This document shows, piece by piece, positions 11,380-20,010 of a stretch of DNA of 64,000 bases (its first letter is position 1; each line of letters starts with the position of its first letter). The position numbers and the translations under genes are program-made. Under the pieces are notes generated by a model that was not told the DNA's origin, made no database searches, and saw nothing but the letters and a program-made list of their open reading frames with translations. This DNA comes from Streptomyces sp. NBC_01717 (GTDB taxonomy: Bacteria > Actinomycetota > Actinomycetes > Streptomycetales > Streptomycetaceae): assembly GCF_036248255.1 (NCBI RefSeq), contig NZ_CP109179.1, positions 682,001 through 746,000 on the forward strand. Direction: 5' to 3'.

Positions 11380-12355
11380 CTTTGTGGTGGATGGGGACCC
11401 GGTGCGCCGGACGCTGGCGGGTGGGGAGACGGGGGACTGGATGGGAGGGGCGATCTTGGATGCCCTGTTCACTCAGTCGCCCGTTGGGCTGCATGTTCTG
11501 GATACGCAGCTGCGGGTCGTGCGGGTCAACACCGCCGCGTCGGGCATGCGCGGTGTGCCGGTCGAAGACGTGCTCGGGAAGCATTTCGCCGAGGCGTATG
11601 CCGACGTGTCCGCGCCCGATGAGGTGGAGGCGATGCTCCGTGGCGTGCTGGAGAGCGGCGTGCCCGTGCGCGAGTACCTGGTCCGCACGCGGCTGGCAGC
11701 CGAACAGGGGCGGGAAAAGATCCGGTCGGTGTCGGTGTTCCGCCTGCAGGACCCGCAGGGGGCGGTCCTGGGAGTGGCTGTCACGGTGGTCGACGTCACG
11801 GAACAGGAACAGGCGCGTGCACGGTTGGGTTTCCTGAACACCGTGCGCGAGCGTGTGGGACGGACCCTGGACGTGATCGCCACCTGCCAGGAGCTGGTGG
11901 AGGCCTTGGTGCCCGGCTTCGCCGATGCCGCCGTGGTGGACGTCGTGGACGCGGTGGTTCGCGGCGAGGAGTCCCCGACAGGGGAGCTGGCTCAGGACGT
12001 TGCTCTGCGCCGTGCCGCCATCCGCGCCCGCGACGGCCTGCAGGTACAGGCCCATCCGGTGCGCGACGTGCGGACCCTCAACTTGCTGCCCCCTTACGCG
12101 CAGGCCCTGAGCGATTTCCGTCCTCGTCTGGTGGCTCTGAGTCCCGACAGCCCATGGCTCGATGCCCCCAGGGTCAAGGCGGTGCGTGCAGCCGGGGCGC
12201 ATACACTCATCGTGGCGCCGCTGGCTTTGCGCGGAACGGCTCTGGGAGTATTGAGCTTTTTCCGCACTGGCGGAGGGTGTTCACTTCTCTGTGTAAGGGG
12301 TGATCTTGCTGGGTTCCTGGTTGGGCCCCGTCTGACACCAGGAATGTGACACACA

Positions 12356-13687
12356 GTGAGTGACTTGATGAACGAGATCGTCCCGAGCGCCGTGCCCCGT
12401 GAGGGCCGGGATGCCGCCGCGCGGCGTGTGACGGGCGCGTTGTCGCCGGCCGCGATCGACAGGCTGCTGGCCGATGCCGAGGACGCCGGGGTCGGCATTG
12501 ACGGCGAGGGAGGTCTGCTGCAGCAGATGATGAAGGCGGTCCTGGAGCGGGCCCTGCAGGTCGAAATGGCCGACCATCTCGGCTACGAGGCCGGTGACCC
12601 GGCGGGACGCGGCTCGGGCAACTCGCGCAACGGGCGGTATCCCAAGACCGTGACCACCACGGCGGGTCCGGTCACGGTGGACGTGCCCCGGGACCGCACG
12701 GGTGCCTTCGAGCCGGTCATCGTCCCCAAGGGCAAGCGGCGCCTGGCTCAGGTCGACGACATGATCCTGTCCTTGTACGCGCGGGGCATGACCACCCGCG
12801 ACATCACCGCCCACCTGAAAGAGGTCTACGGCACCGACGCCTCACCGGCCCTGATCTCCCGGATCACCGACGTCGTCTCCGATGAGATAACTGCCTGGCA
12901 GAACAGGCCCGTTGACGAGGTCTACCCGATCCTCTACATCGACGCGTTGCGGGTGAAGGTCCGTGACGGCGGCATGGTCACCAGCAAGGCCGCTCACCTC
13001 GTGATCGGCGTCGATGTCGACGGCATCAAGAACGTTCTGGGCATCTGGCTGCAGGACAACGAGGGCGCGAAGTTCTGGCTGAACGTGCTCACCCAGCTGA
13101 AGAACCGGGGCCTCAAAGACGCCCTGATCGTGTGCTGTGACGGGCTGACGGGGCTGCCGGAGGCCATCAGCACGGTCTGGGACAAGGCCATCATCCAGAC
13201 CTGTGTGACCCATCTGATCCGCTCGTCGATGAAGTACGTCACCTACACCGACCGCAAGAAGGTCGCTGCCGCCCTCAAGCCGATCTACGGTGCGGCCACC
13301 GAGTCCGAGGCGCTGAGCGCCCTGGACCAGCTCCGGGACGAGTACGGCAAGAACTACCCGGGTCTGATTGCCAGTTGGGAACGCGCGTGGGAGGAGTTCA
13401 TCCCCTTCCTCGCCTTCGACCGCGAGATACGCCGGGTGATCTACACCACCAACGCGATCGAGTCCCTGAACTACCAGCTGAGGAAAATCACCAAGAATCG
13501 CGGCCACTTCCCCAGCGACGACGCCGCTATCAAGCTTCTCTACCTCGGCATCCGCCGCATCGAAGGCCGCCACATCGACGGCGACGGACCCATCCCCAAG
13601 GGCCGCACCCGCGGCACCGGCACCCTCGGCTGGAAACGCGCCATGAACCACTTCATGCTCGCCTTCCCCGACCGCCTCCCCCTCTGA
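12356..13687 (+). CDS. IS256-family (mutator-type) transposase
   Basis: This is an intact 443-aa transposase starting at GTG 12356 (an alternative ATG is at 12368). Landmarks are the N-terminal HTH region (MADHLGYEAGDPAGRGSGN), the first Asp in YPILYIDALRVKVRDGG, the second in ALIVCCDGLTGLPEAI, CVTHLIRSSMKYVTY, and the Glu in IYTTNAIESLNYQLRK. These are the DDE residues of the family. The length is normal. It may still be active, although the right end of its element is separated by a later insertion. Confidence 0.93.
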   Translation: MSDLMNEIVPSAVPREGRDAAARRVTGALSPAAIDRLLADAEDAGVGIDGEGGLLQQMMKAVLERALQVEMADHLGYEAGDPAGRGSGNSRNGRYPKTVTTTAGPVTVDVPRDRTGAFEPVIVPKGKRRLAQVDDMILSLYARGMTTRDITAHLKEVYGTDASPALISRITDVVSDEITAWQNRPVDEVYPILYIDALRVKVRDGGMVTSKAAHLVIGVDVDGIKNVLGIWLQDNEGAKFWLNVLTQLKNRGLKDALIVCCDGLTGLPEAISTVWDKAIIQTCVTHLIRSSMKYVTYTDRKKVAAALKPIYGAATESEALSALDQLRDEYGKNYPGLIASWERAWEEFIPFLAFDREIRRVIYTTNAIESLNYQLRKITKNRGHFPSDDAAIKLLYLGIRRIEGRHIDGDGPIPKGRTRGTGTLGWKRAMNHFMLAFPDRLPL

Positions 13688-13827
13688 CCCCACAAGATCA
13701 CCAAAAGTAACCACCAACGGCAGCCCGACCAGCAAACCCACACCACGACTTAGAGGGCGGTTCGTGAGGTGATGTCCGTTTCCCGGTGAGGTTGGTGCAG
13801 GGCTGCTGATCGTGGGGTTTCGGGTGG

Positions 13828-14232
13828 CTACTGCTTCCTGGTGAAGCTGCCGGCATCGGCCTCGGTGAGGACGTCGAGTTTGACGAGGCGTTTCAGCTTG
13901 GCGCGGGTGCCTTCGATGTTCTTCGGCAGTTGTTCGTGGCCGAGGGCTTCGCAGACTTCACGGGCCCGGAGGGGGCGGGTGGCCTCGTTGAAGACGGTGA
14001 GGATGCGGGGGTAGTCCGGGTGCTCGGGCCGGTCGGCCGTGGAGGTCTGGGCAGGGAGCCGGTCAGCGAGAGCGGTGACGGTCTTCCTGGTGATCGCGAG
14101 GTGTTCGAGATGAGTCTCGGCCTCCCGCAGCCGGCTCTGCAGTTCCTCGATTTGCGTGCGGAGGTCGTCGGCCAGGGTCCGGGCGGCGTCCTCTTGGACG
14201 TCGAGCGCTTCGAGCAGGGGCTGGATGCTCAC
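13828..14232 (-). CDS. IS passenger protein: coiled coil plus winged helix
   Basis: This 134-aa protein has a GTG start that overlaps the transposase stop (GTGA), implying translational coupling. The N-terminal half is a long coiled coil (ARTLADDLRTQIEELQSRL, EAETHLEHLAITRKTV). The C-terminal half looks like a winged helix (YPRILTVFNEATRPLRAREV, then EALGHEQLPKNIEGTRAKL and KRLVKLDVLTEADAGSFTR). It probably binds DNA, perhaps regulating or assisting transposition. No enzymatic motif is seen. Two decayed relatives lie 2.5-3.5 kb to the right. Confidence 0.8.
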   Translation of the reverse strand: MSIQPLLEALDVQEDAARTLADDLRTQIEELQSRLREAETHLEHLAITRKTVTALADRLPAQTSTADRPEHPDYPRILTVFNEATRPLRAREVCEALGHEQLPKNIEGTRAKLKRLVKLDVLTEADAGSFTRKQ

Positions 14233-15077
14233 GCACTCACTGCCTGCCGGCCGCGCCAGGTGGGAGTGTTCGCGCCGGTGAGGCGGCGGATCATGACGTG
14301 GGTCATCGCCCAGTAGACGCGGGAGGCGGACGAGGAGGGATGGTGCTCGTAGTCGCGGACCATGCGCCGGTGCAGTATCAGGATCCCGTAAGTCTGCTCG
14401 ACCCTCCACCGCTTCGGCTGGGGCACGAAGCCCTTGTCCTGCGGGTTGCGTTCGACGATCTCGACATCGATGCCCAGGTCGGCGCCGTGCACGACGACCT
14501 GCTTCTTGAAGCCCTGGTCGACCAGTGCCTTCTCGACGGTTTCGCCGGCGTGCTCGGCAACCTGGTCCAGCAGGGCGATGCCCGCGGCGTTGTCGTGCGT
14601 GTTCGCGGCGAGGACGACCACCGCGATGACCAGGCCCAGGACGTCCACGGCCAGTCCGCGCTTGCGGCCGGGCACCCGCTTGGCCGGATCGAGGCCGGTC
14701 GTGGCGGCAGGGACCCCGGCGGCCGCATGGACACTCTGCGTGTCCAGCACCACCAGGGTCGGGTCCTCTAATCGGCGGGAGCGCTCACGGACCTGGCAGC
14801 GCAAAAGTTCGTGGATGACCTGGTCGGTCCCGTCGTCCCGCCAGACCGCGAAGTAGTAGTACGTCGCGCTCTTCTGCGGAAGGTCGTGCGGGAGATAGGC
14901 CCACTGACAGCCGGTCCGCCCCTGATAGAGGATTGCGTTCACGATCTCCCGCATGTCGTAGGCGCCCTGGTGGCCGCTGACCGAGCGGTGCCGGTCCTTC
15001 CACGCGGTGATAACCGGCTCGATCAACGACCACTGCTCGTCCGATAAGTCGCTCGGGTACGGCTTGCGTTCACTCAC
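14229..15077 (-). CDS. IS5-family transposase
   Basis: This is a DDE transposase of 282 aa from the GTG at 15077 (SERKPYPSDLSDEQWSLI is the usual start of this group; the frame is open a few codons further). Motifs include the DUF4096-like N-terminus with GCQWAYLPHDLP, a first Asp in VVLDTQSVHAAAG, a second in ALVDQGFKKQ, and a Glu in RWRVEQTYGIL. It appears intact and may mobilise the whole 1.4-kb element. Confidence 0.92.
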   Translation of the reverse strand: MSERKPYPSDLSDEQWSLIEPVITAWKDRHRSVSGHQGAYDMREIVNAILYQGRTGCQWAYLPHDLPQKSATYYYFAVWRDDGTDQVIHELLRCQVRERSRRLEDPTLVVLDTQSVHAAAGVPAATTGLDPAKRVPGRKRGLAVDVLGLVIAVVVLAANTHDNAAGIALLDQVAEHAGETVEKALVDQGFKKQVVVHGADLGIDVEIVERNPQDKGFVPQPKRWRVEQTYGILILHRRMVRDYEHHPSSSASRVYWAMTHVMIRRLTGANTPTWRGRQAVSA

Positions 15078-16437
15078 CCCGCCACCCCAACAGACCACGG
15101 GCAGCGGACCAGCAGATTCCGTCCTCGCTCACACCATCAGGCGACCACGGAACCACTCAAAGAGTCACGAACCGCCCTCTTACACAAAGGAATTGACAAC
15201 CTCCACTGGCGGGTCCGATCCCTACAACGAGGACGATGTCGGCCTTGCTGCCGATCTGGCCTCCCACACCGCCCTGTGTATCGACAACGCCTGCCGATTC
15301 ACCCGCGAGTACACCATCGCCGCGACGGTCCAGCGTCACCAGCTCCCCCGTCATCCCGCCTCGGACAGCACTGTCGAGACCGCCCATCTGTACGTGCCCG
15401 GCTTCGGTGGTGGGGGAGGCTGGTTCGACACGATCCCCTTGTCCGGCGCCCGCACGGCTCTGGTCGTCGGCGAGGTCGCCGGCCGCGGCATCCAAGCCGC
15501 CACCACCATGGGACAACTCCGCACCGTCATCCACTCCCTGGCCGCACTGGACCTACAACCCGACGAGCTCCTCGCGCGCCTCAACGACACCGCCGTCTTC
15601 CTGGCAGCAGAGCGCGCGGCTCTGCCCCCCGGCGACCCCCTGCACCGGCAACCGTTCTCGGCGAGCTGCGTCTACGCGGTCTACGACCCGGTCACCCGCA
15701 CGTGCACCTTCGCACGGGCCGGACACACCGCCCCCGTGATCATCCGCCCCGACAGCAGCACCGAGGTCCCGGACGGCAACCCAGGGCCACTTTTGGGCAG
15801 CCCGGAAGGTCCGCCCTTCGCCGCCACCACCACCGACCTCCCCCACGGCAGCACCCTCGCCCTCTACACCCCCGCGACCCTGCCCACACCCCCCGCCGAA
15901 TCCGACAGTGCCCCCGCACTCCTGCGCGACGCCCTTACCCAACCCTGCCGGTCCCTCAAGGACCTGTGCGACGACACCCTCCACACCCTCCGCAGCACGG
16001 ACTGTCCCGGCGACACCGTGCTCCTCCTCGCCCGCACCCGGCCCTTCCCCGCCCACTGTCTGGCCACCTGGTTCCTCGACCACGACCCCACAGCAGCAGC
16101 CACCGCCCGCAAACACACCCGCCGGACACTCGCAGACTGGAACGTGGACGAAGACACCGCCTACGCAGCCGAACTGATCGTCAGCGAACTCATCACTAAC
16201 GCGATCCGCTACGGCGCCCCGCCCATGCAACTACGCCTCATCAAGAACCGCACCCTCACCTGCGAAGTCCACGACGACAGTGCTACCTCCCCCCAACTGC
16301 GCCACGCCCGCACAGTCGACGAAGGGGGACGCGGCCTGTTCATCGTCGCTCAACTCGCCCAACGATGGGGCACCCGCTACACCACCGAAGGCAAGACCGT
16401 CTGGAGCGAACAGACTCTCCCTCACTCCGGAACGTGA

Positions 16438-16630
16438 CCTGCACGGATCGCACGTCACCGGACCCCGGCGTGCGCCACGGCCTCCAAGACGTCGCCGGTC
16501 AGAGGGCTGGTGTGCCGGTCTGTCGGGGTGCTCACACCGGTCGCGGGCGGCGGTCTGCGCCGAAGATCGTCTGACGGAGCGGTCAGTACGCCGATTCCTG
16601 CTCGCTGCGGCCGGGCGAATTCTACGATCC
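16438..16630. other. short gap after the phosphatase gene
   Basis: Nothing is recognised between the phosphatase stop and the decayed passenger-like gene. Confidence 0.3.
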
Positions 16631-17053
16631 TGTACGTGCTGGATCCCCGGTTGCTGAAACGGATCACCGTGCGGTGTGCCGAACTGGACAAACTCGAAGA
16701 ACAGTTGGCCAAGCAGCTGGCGGAAATACGGGGTTGAGCGGGACGAGTTCGCCGTCGCCGAACCGGTCCTTGAGCGGGTGAGCGAGCAGATTGCCGACGA
16801 GTGCGCCTCGGCTGCGCCGGCAGCCAGGCAGACGTCTGGAAGGGCGGTGATGCTGATCCCGAACCGTGCGCCGGACGTGGAGGAAGTCAGGCTCTCGCCG
16901 GACTACCGCGCATCCTCGCCGTCGTGCGACAGGCTGCCGAACCGGTCATGTCCCGGGCAGGTCCACGAGCAACTGGGGGTGGATATCAGCGTGCGGGCCA
17001 AGCTGGAACCGCTACGCGGAAAGCTGGTGGCTTCCTCAAACTCACCACATAGT
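16631..17053 (+). pseudogene. decayed IS-passenger winged-helix gene
   Basis: Segments of a coiled-coil/winged-helix protein can be traced across three frames: LDPRLLKRITVRCAELDKLE and EEQLAKQLAEIRG, then ERDEFAVAEPVLERVSEQIA, then SGRAVMLIPNRAPDVEE, then RILAVVRQAAEPVMS, and finally EQLGVDISVRAKLEPLRGKL. The last part matches the recognition helix and wing of proteins carried next to transposases in Streptomyces. At least three frameshifts make it non-functional. Confidence 0.6.
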
Positions 17054-17394
17054 CCACTGTCTACGACGTGGCCGCGTGTCACCTGCGAGGTCCGATCAGC
17101 ACGGGCCGATTGTTACTGAAGAGCGACGCGGTGTACTCGGTTCGGGACCTGTGCGGGCGGATACCCACTGGTCGCCGAACGCTTGAGCGAGACGCAGACG
17201 CTGACTCTCTTCCGTGCGTTGCCGGTTTCGTTCCAGGGCCGCTTTCAGGCGTGCGTGCAGTGAGGCATCGGAGGAGCGCTCAGCTGCCGGAAGCTGCGGC
17301 GAGGGAGCCCCGCCCGCTCATCACCTTCTCTGGCCTCACGGTCGTAGCCTTCTCTACATCAGCACTCTCGCCAGGACCAGCAAGAACCTCGGCC
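17054..17394. other. intergenic, nothing recognised
   Basis: This is probably transposon debris between two decayed passenger genes. No frame has a family signature. Confidence 0.3.
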
Positions 17395-17542
17395 AGAACC
17401 TCCCAGCCATCACGAACCGCTCCCAGAACGGCTCCGCGTCACGCAACTCGGCAAGTACCCGGTCCGCCGCTTCCCGCAGCACCTCCACCCGCTGCCGAGC
17501 TCCTTGATCCGTCCCCACCAGCAGACCGACCACCGACGGCAT
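17395..17542 (-). pseudogene. N-terminal remnant of another IS-passenger protein
   Basis: ATG at 17542 opens MPSVVGLLVGTDQGARQRVE then VLREAADRVLAELRDAEPFW, the typical start (MPSVVGLLE..AARxRVExLR) of a Streptomyces transposon passenger family. Similarity ends around ERFVMAG, and the winged-helix half is missing. Confidence 0.5.
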
Positions 17543-17689
17543 CGCGCACCTCCACCACCGCAACGACATAACGTGTCCTGCATGCCACGCAACCCACGAC
17601 ACCATGCCTGACCAGCGGAAAGTCAGCGATCAAGTATGGAAAGACAACAGCTTCTTACCCGGAAACTCGTACGCGGGTTTGCAGCCGTG

Positions 17690-17835
17690 CGGAAGAGGAC
17701 CCGTGCGGGGCAGGCACCTTGCTGGGCGGCCTACCCAGCCACCCGCTCGAAGCAGTGGCGCGGCATCGCCGCCCGCTACGACAAGAACCGGGACCGTCTA
17801 CTTGGTCGGCACGAGACGCACTTGCTGACTACGCC
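17690..17835 (+). pseudogene. possible IS5-type transposase C-terminal scrap
   Basis: RSKQWRGIAARYDKNRDRL resembles the NRLKQWRGxATRYDK motif close to the end of many IS5-family transposases. It is followed by a frameshifted tail. It lies beside the passenger remnant, as would be expected for a shared ancestral element. Support is only this motif. Confidence 0.4.
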
Positions 17836-17839
17836 CTTA

Positions 17840-18688
17840 CTATTTCTGTGCCACCGAGGCATCTTGACGGGCCGCGACGAGGCGCTCGACTTCCAAGGTT
17901 ACGGCCGCTGGCGACGACAGGCCGAGGTAGTGCAGTCGTTCCGCTTTGTCAGGCAGGAGCGCGAGGAGTTCCGTCACGGACATCACCTGGTGGTGCTGTA
18001 CGTCCATGCGGATGTCCATGGCACCGTTCCTGAGGGTGGGGCTGAAGATGGCGAGTGCGGGGAGGCCTTCGGGCGTGGCCGCGATCCACGGTTCGCCGTC
18101 CTCGTCGAGCGCCACTGCCACATGCTCGGCCTCGGCGAGCGCACGGACCAGGTCCTCCTGAGGGCCATAGCCGGTGGCGGCTCGCTGGAGCGCGGCTTCC
18201 ACGGCGTCGGCGGGGTCGGGCCAGCCAAGCGCCTCGGGGGAGGGCCGGTACTCGTCGTTGTCCTGCCACTCTACGATCTGGCCGTAGGCGTTGCTGCGCC
18301 AGCGGCCGAGTACGGCCCAGGTGGGGGGGATGCCCTCGCCCTCCCAGTTGGGGTCGGGTAGGTAGAGCCAGTTTCCTGGGGCCTGCCGCGCCGCGTCGAG
18401 CACCCACTGCGGTGGGACGGGCATGTCCTCCCCTCGTGAGATGGAGCGTCGCGGCTGGGTGATGCCGGGGTCCCAGATGCCGGTCGTGTACAGGTCGTCG
18501 TCCGCGTCTTGAACGTCCGTCCCTGCCACGGGGACGGGGAGGAGGAGGGGCGGTGGTTCTTCCGTCTCCGGAGGATCGGCGGCTTCGAGATTCTCGGCGT
18601 CGTCGGATTCGTATCTGTCGTCGGGTACGTCAGTGTCCATTGCCTGTTCGGTCTCTGTCGGCGTCGGGTCGAGGGGTTCGGTGGGCAT
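17840..18688 (-). CDS. type VII secretion system-associated protein
   Basis: This 282-aa soluble protein starts at an ATG preceded by GAGGAA. The first 90 residues are acidic and Pro-rich, probably disordered. The folded part (about 95-260) contains ARQAPGNWLYLPDPNWEGEG, PPTWAVLGRWRSNAYGQI and EWQDNDEYRPSPEALGWPDP, which I recognise from Streptomyces proteins named type VII secretion system-associated and encoded beside WXG100-like effectors. It lies 127 bp downstream of the giant effector on the same strand, probably in one transcript. The role is not established; chaperone, secretion adaptor or immunity are possible. Confidence 0.75.
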   Translation of the reverse strand: MPTEPLDPTPTETEQAMDTDVPDDRYESDDAENLEAADPPETEEPPPLLLPVPVAGTDVQDADDDLYTTGIWDPGITQPRRSISRGEDMPVPPQWVLDAARQAPGNWLYLPDPNWEGEGIPPTWAVLGRWRSNAYGQIVEWQDNDEYRPSPEALGWPDPADAVEAALQRAATGYGPQEDLVRALAEAEHVAVALDEDGEPWIAATPEGLPALAIFSPTLRNGAMDIRMDVQHHQVMSVTELLALLPDKAERLHYLGLSSPAAVTLEVERLVAARQDASVAQK

Positions 18689-18815
18689 GGGGTTCCTCGC
18701 CTGTCTGGATCATGACGTCCTCGTATGTCACGGGCGGGGAGGAGGGGCGGGCGACGTCTGTTACGTGTCCTCCTGAGGGTGAGCATCGCATCGGAGGCTT
18801 GACATGAGGTGTGGG

Positions 18816-20010
18816 TCAGAGCGGTGGCCGCAGTCTTACAGGGGTCTGGTACTCGCCCAGCCACATGGTCGGGCGCTCGCCTTCGGTGGCAGGGGTGTCG
18901 AAGTCCAGCAACGCGGCGGCCGCGGCGGGCAACCGCACGTTGTGCTCTCCGTCCCGATCGACGCGACGGAGAGTTACCGTGGTTGCCCTCGCGGCCAGTT
19001 CGGGCCGTTCCGCGATGAACGCGAGGGTCGCTTCCCACAGCAGGTCCCGTTGCGGATGCCCGTACAGTGCCCAGTCGGCCGACGTCAGGTGAAGGTCGCC
19101 GTCGCGGTTGTACAGGTCGCGTACCAGGGACTGGATGAACAGCTGTGCCGTGCGCAGCGTCTCGGGGCGTCCTGGCACAGGGGCGTCTTGCGGCGCGGGC
19201 GCCGGCTTGTCGAGCCAGGTCAGGGTGTTCCCGGCGATCACTCCGGGCAGGCTCGGGAAGTCCGCTGGGTCGATCCCGAGCCGTAGCGCCACGCTGTTGA
19301 GGACCGCGGGTCCGGTCCGCTCCATGACGGAGTTCCGGCGGACCATGCCCTCGGGAGTGGCGAGGTATCCGCTGTCCGCGGAGAGTATGTCCGGGGGCAT
19401 CAGGTCGCGCTGGCTCTTGCTATAGCGCTTTTTGATCTCGTCGAGGTAGACCGCGGCGAAGGGATGGTTCATGGTCATCGCCAGCGTAGAGTTGCCTATG
19501 GTGCGGGTGTTTTTGTCGTGGTCGATGGCGTATCCCTCGCGGGAGTACAGCACCTCGGTCAGAGACGATGGATCCACAAACGCGTTGTCGCCGTCGAGGT
19601 ATATGCCGCCGAAGCGGCGCGTGACCTCCAAACGGAGGATGTCGCTGGCCGCCGCGTATCCGGGGCCGGCCTGTTTCGCGCTCTCAGCCCTGTAGAACTC
19701 GTGTAGGAGCATGGGGGATTCCGCGTTGAATACCTCGTCGACGTTGACAACGACGATATTCCGCTGAGTCGCCCAGCGCAGCATGTCGCCCACGTCGGCG
19801 AGACCGGGGCTGTCCCAGGCTTGCTGAAATGCTTTGGCGCGGTCGAAGGCAGCGCGCGGCATGTCGGTCCACAGGACCAACTGCAGGTCCTTGTAGGTGT
19901 TGGCCGTCCACTCCAGACCCGCACGGAACATCTCCGTCTTCCCCGCTCCCTTCAGGGGGCCGCCCAGCCAGATGGAGTGCAGGAGGGCGGGGGTTTCCGC
20001 TGTGGCAGGC
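18816..20010 (-). other. C-terminal glycosyltransferase toxin domain (TcdA/TcdB type)
   Basis: The last ~395 residues of the giant protein show the landmarks of large clostridial toxin glycosyltransferases: LLHSIWLGGPLKG (UDP-sugar site start), LQLVLWTDMP, GYAAASDILRLEV, then RFGGIYLDGDNAF with the metal-binding DxD (DGD codons at about 19587-19595), and downstream ADSGYLATPEG. TcdB has the closely similar ASDILR...GGxYxDxD. The expected activity is transfer of a sugar from a nucleotide sugar to a target protein. All key residues appear present, so this may be the active warhead. Confidence 0.75.

Larger units (their letters stand above)
13753..15179 (-). mobile_element. IS5-family element with passenger gene
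   Basis: Perfect 15-bp inverted ends (GAGGGCGGTTCGTGA at 13753-13767 and its complement at 15165-15179) are flanked by TTA on both sides (13750-13752, 15180-15182), a 3-bp target duplication. The 1,427-bp element carries two overlapping minus-strand genes: a DDE transposase and a small winged-helix protein. It is inserted in the right end of the IS256-family element, so it is the youngest of the nested insertions here. Confidence 0.88.
12272..15204 (+). mobile_element. IS256-family element, itself interrupted by an IS5-family element
   Basis: The ends are about 29-bp imperfect inverted repeats (left GGAGGGTGTTCACTTCTC..., right complement GGAGGTTGTCAATTCCTT...). They are flanked by ACTGGC(GG) on both sides (12266-12273 and 15205-15212), a 6-8-bp target duplication. 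Excision restores the host phosphatase frame. The IS5 element lies between the transposase stop and the right end. Confidence 0.85.
11384..16437 (+). pseudogene. PAS-GAF-PP2C(SpoIIE)-HATPase regulator, split by insertion elements
   Basis: The gene is cut after ALGVLSFFRTG and resumes in frame at GSDPYNEDDVGLAADLASH. Joining 12271 to 15211 gives exactly 705 codons (704 aa). Domains in order: PAS (LFTQSPVGLHVLDTQLRVVR, to about 150), GAF (about 160-330), SpoIIE/PP2C phosphatase (about 350-560) and an RsbW-like HATPase_c (N-box VSELITNAIRYG, G-box DEGGRGLF). Such proteins regulate sigma factors through anti-sigma antagonists. Two normally conserved phosphatase Asp positions are changed (GGGGWFD where GGDWYD is usual, GEVAGRG where GDVxGHG is usual), so activity may have been weak before the insertion. 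The C-terminal part has no obvious start and is probably not expressed. Confidence 0.85.
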
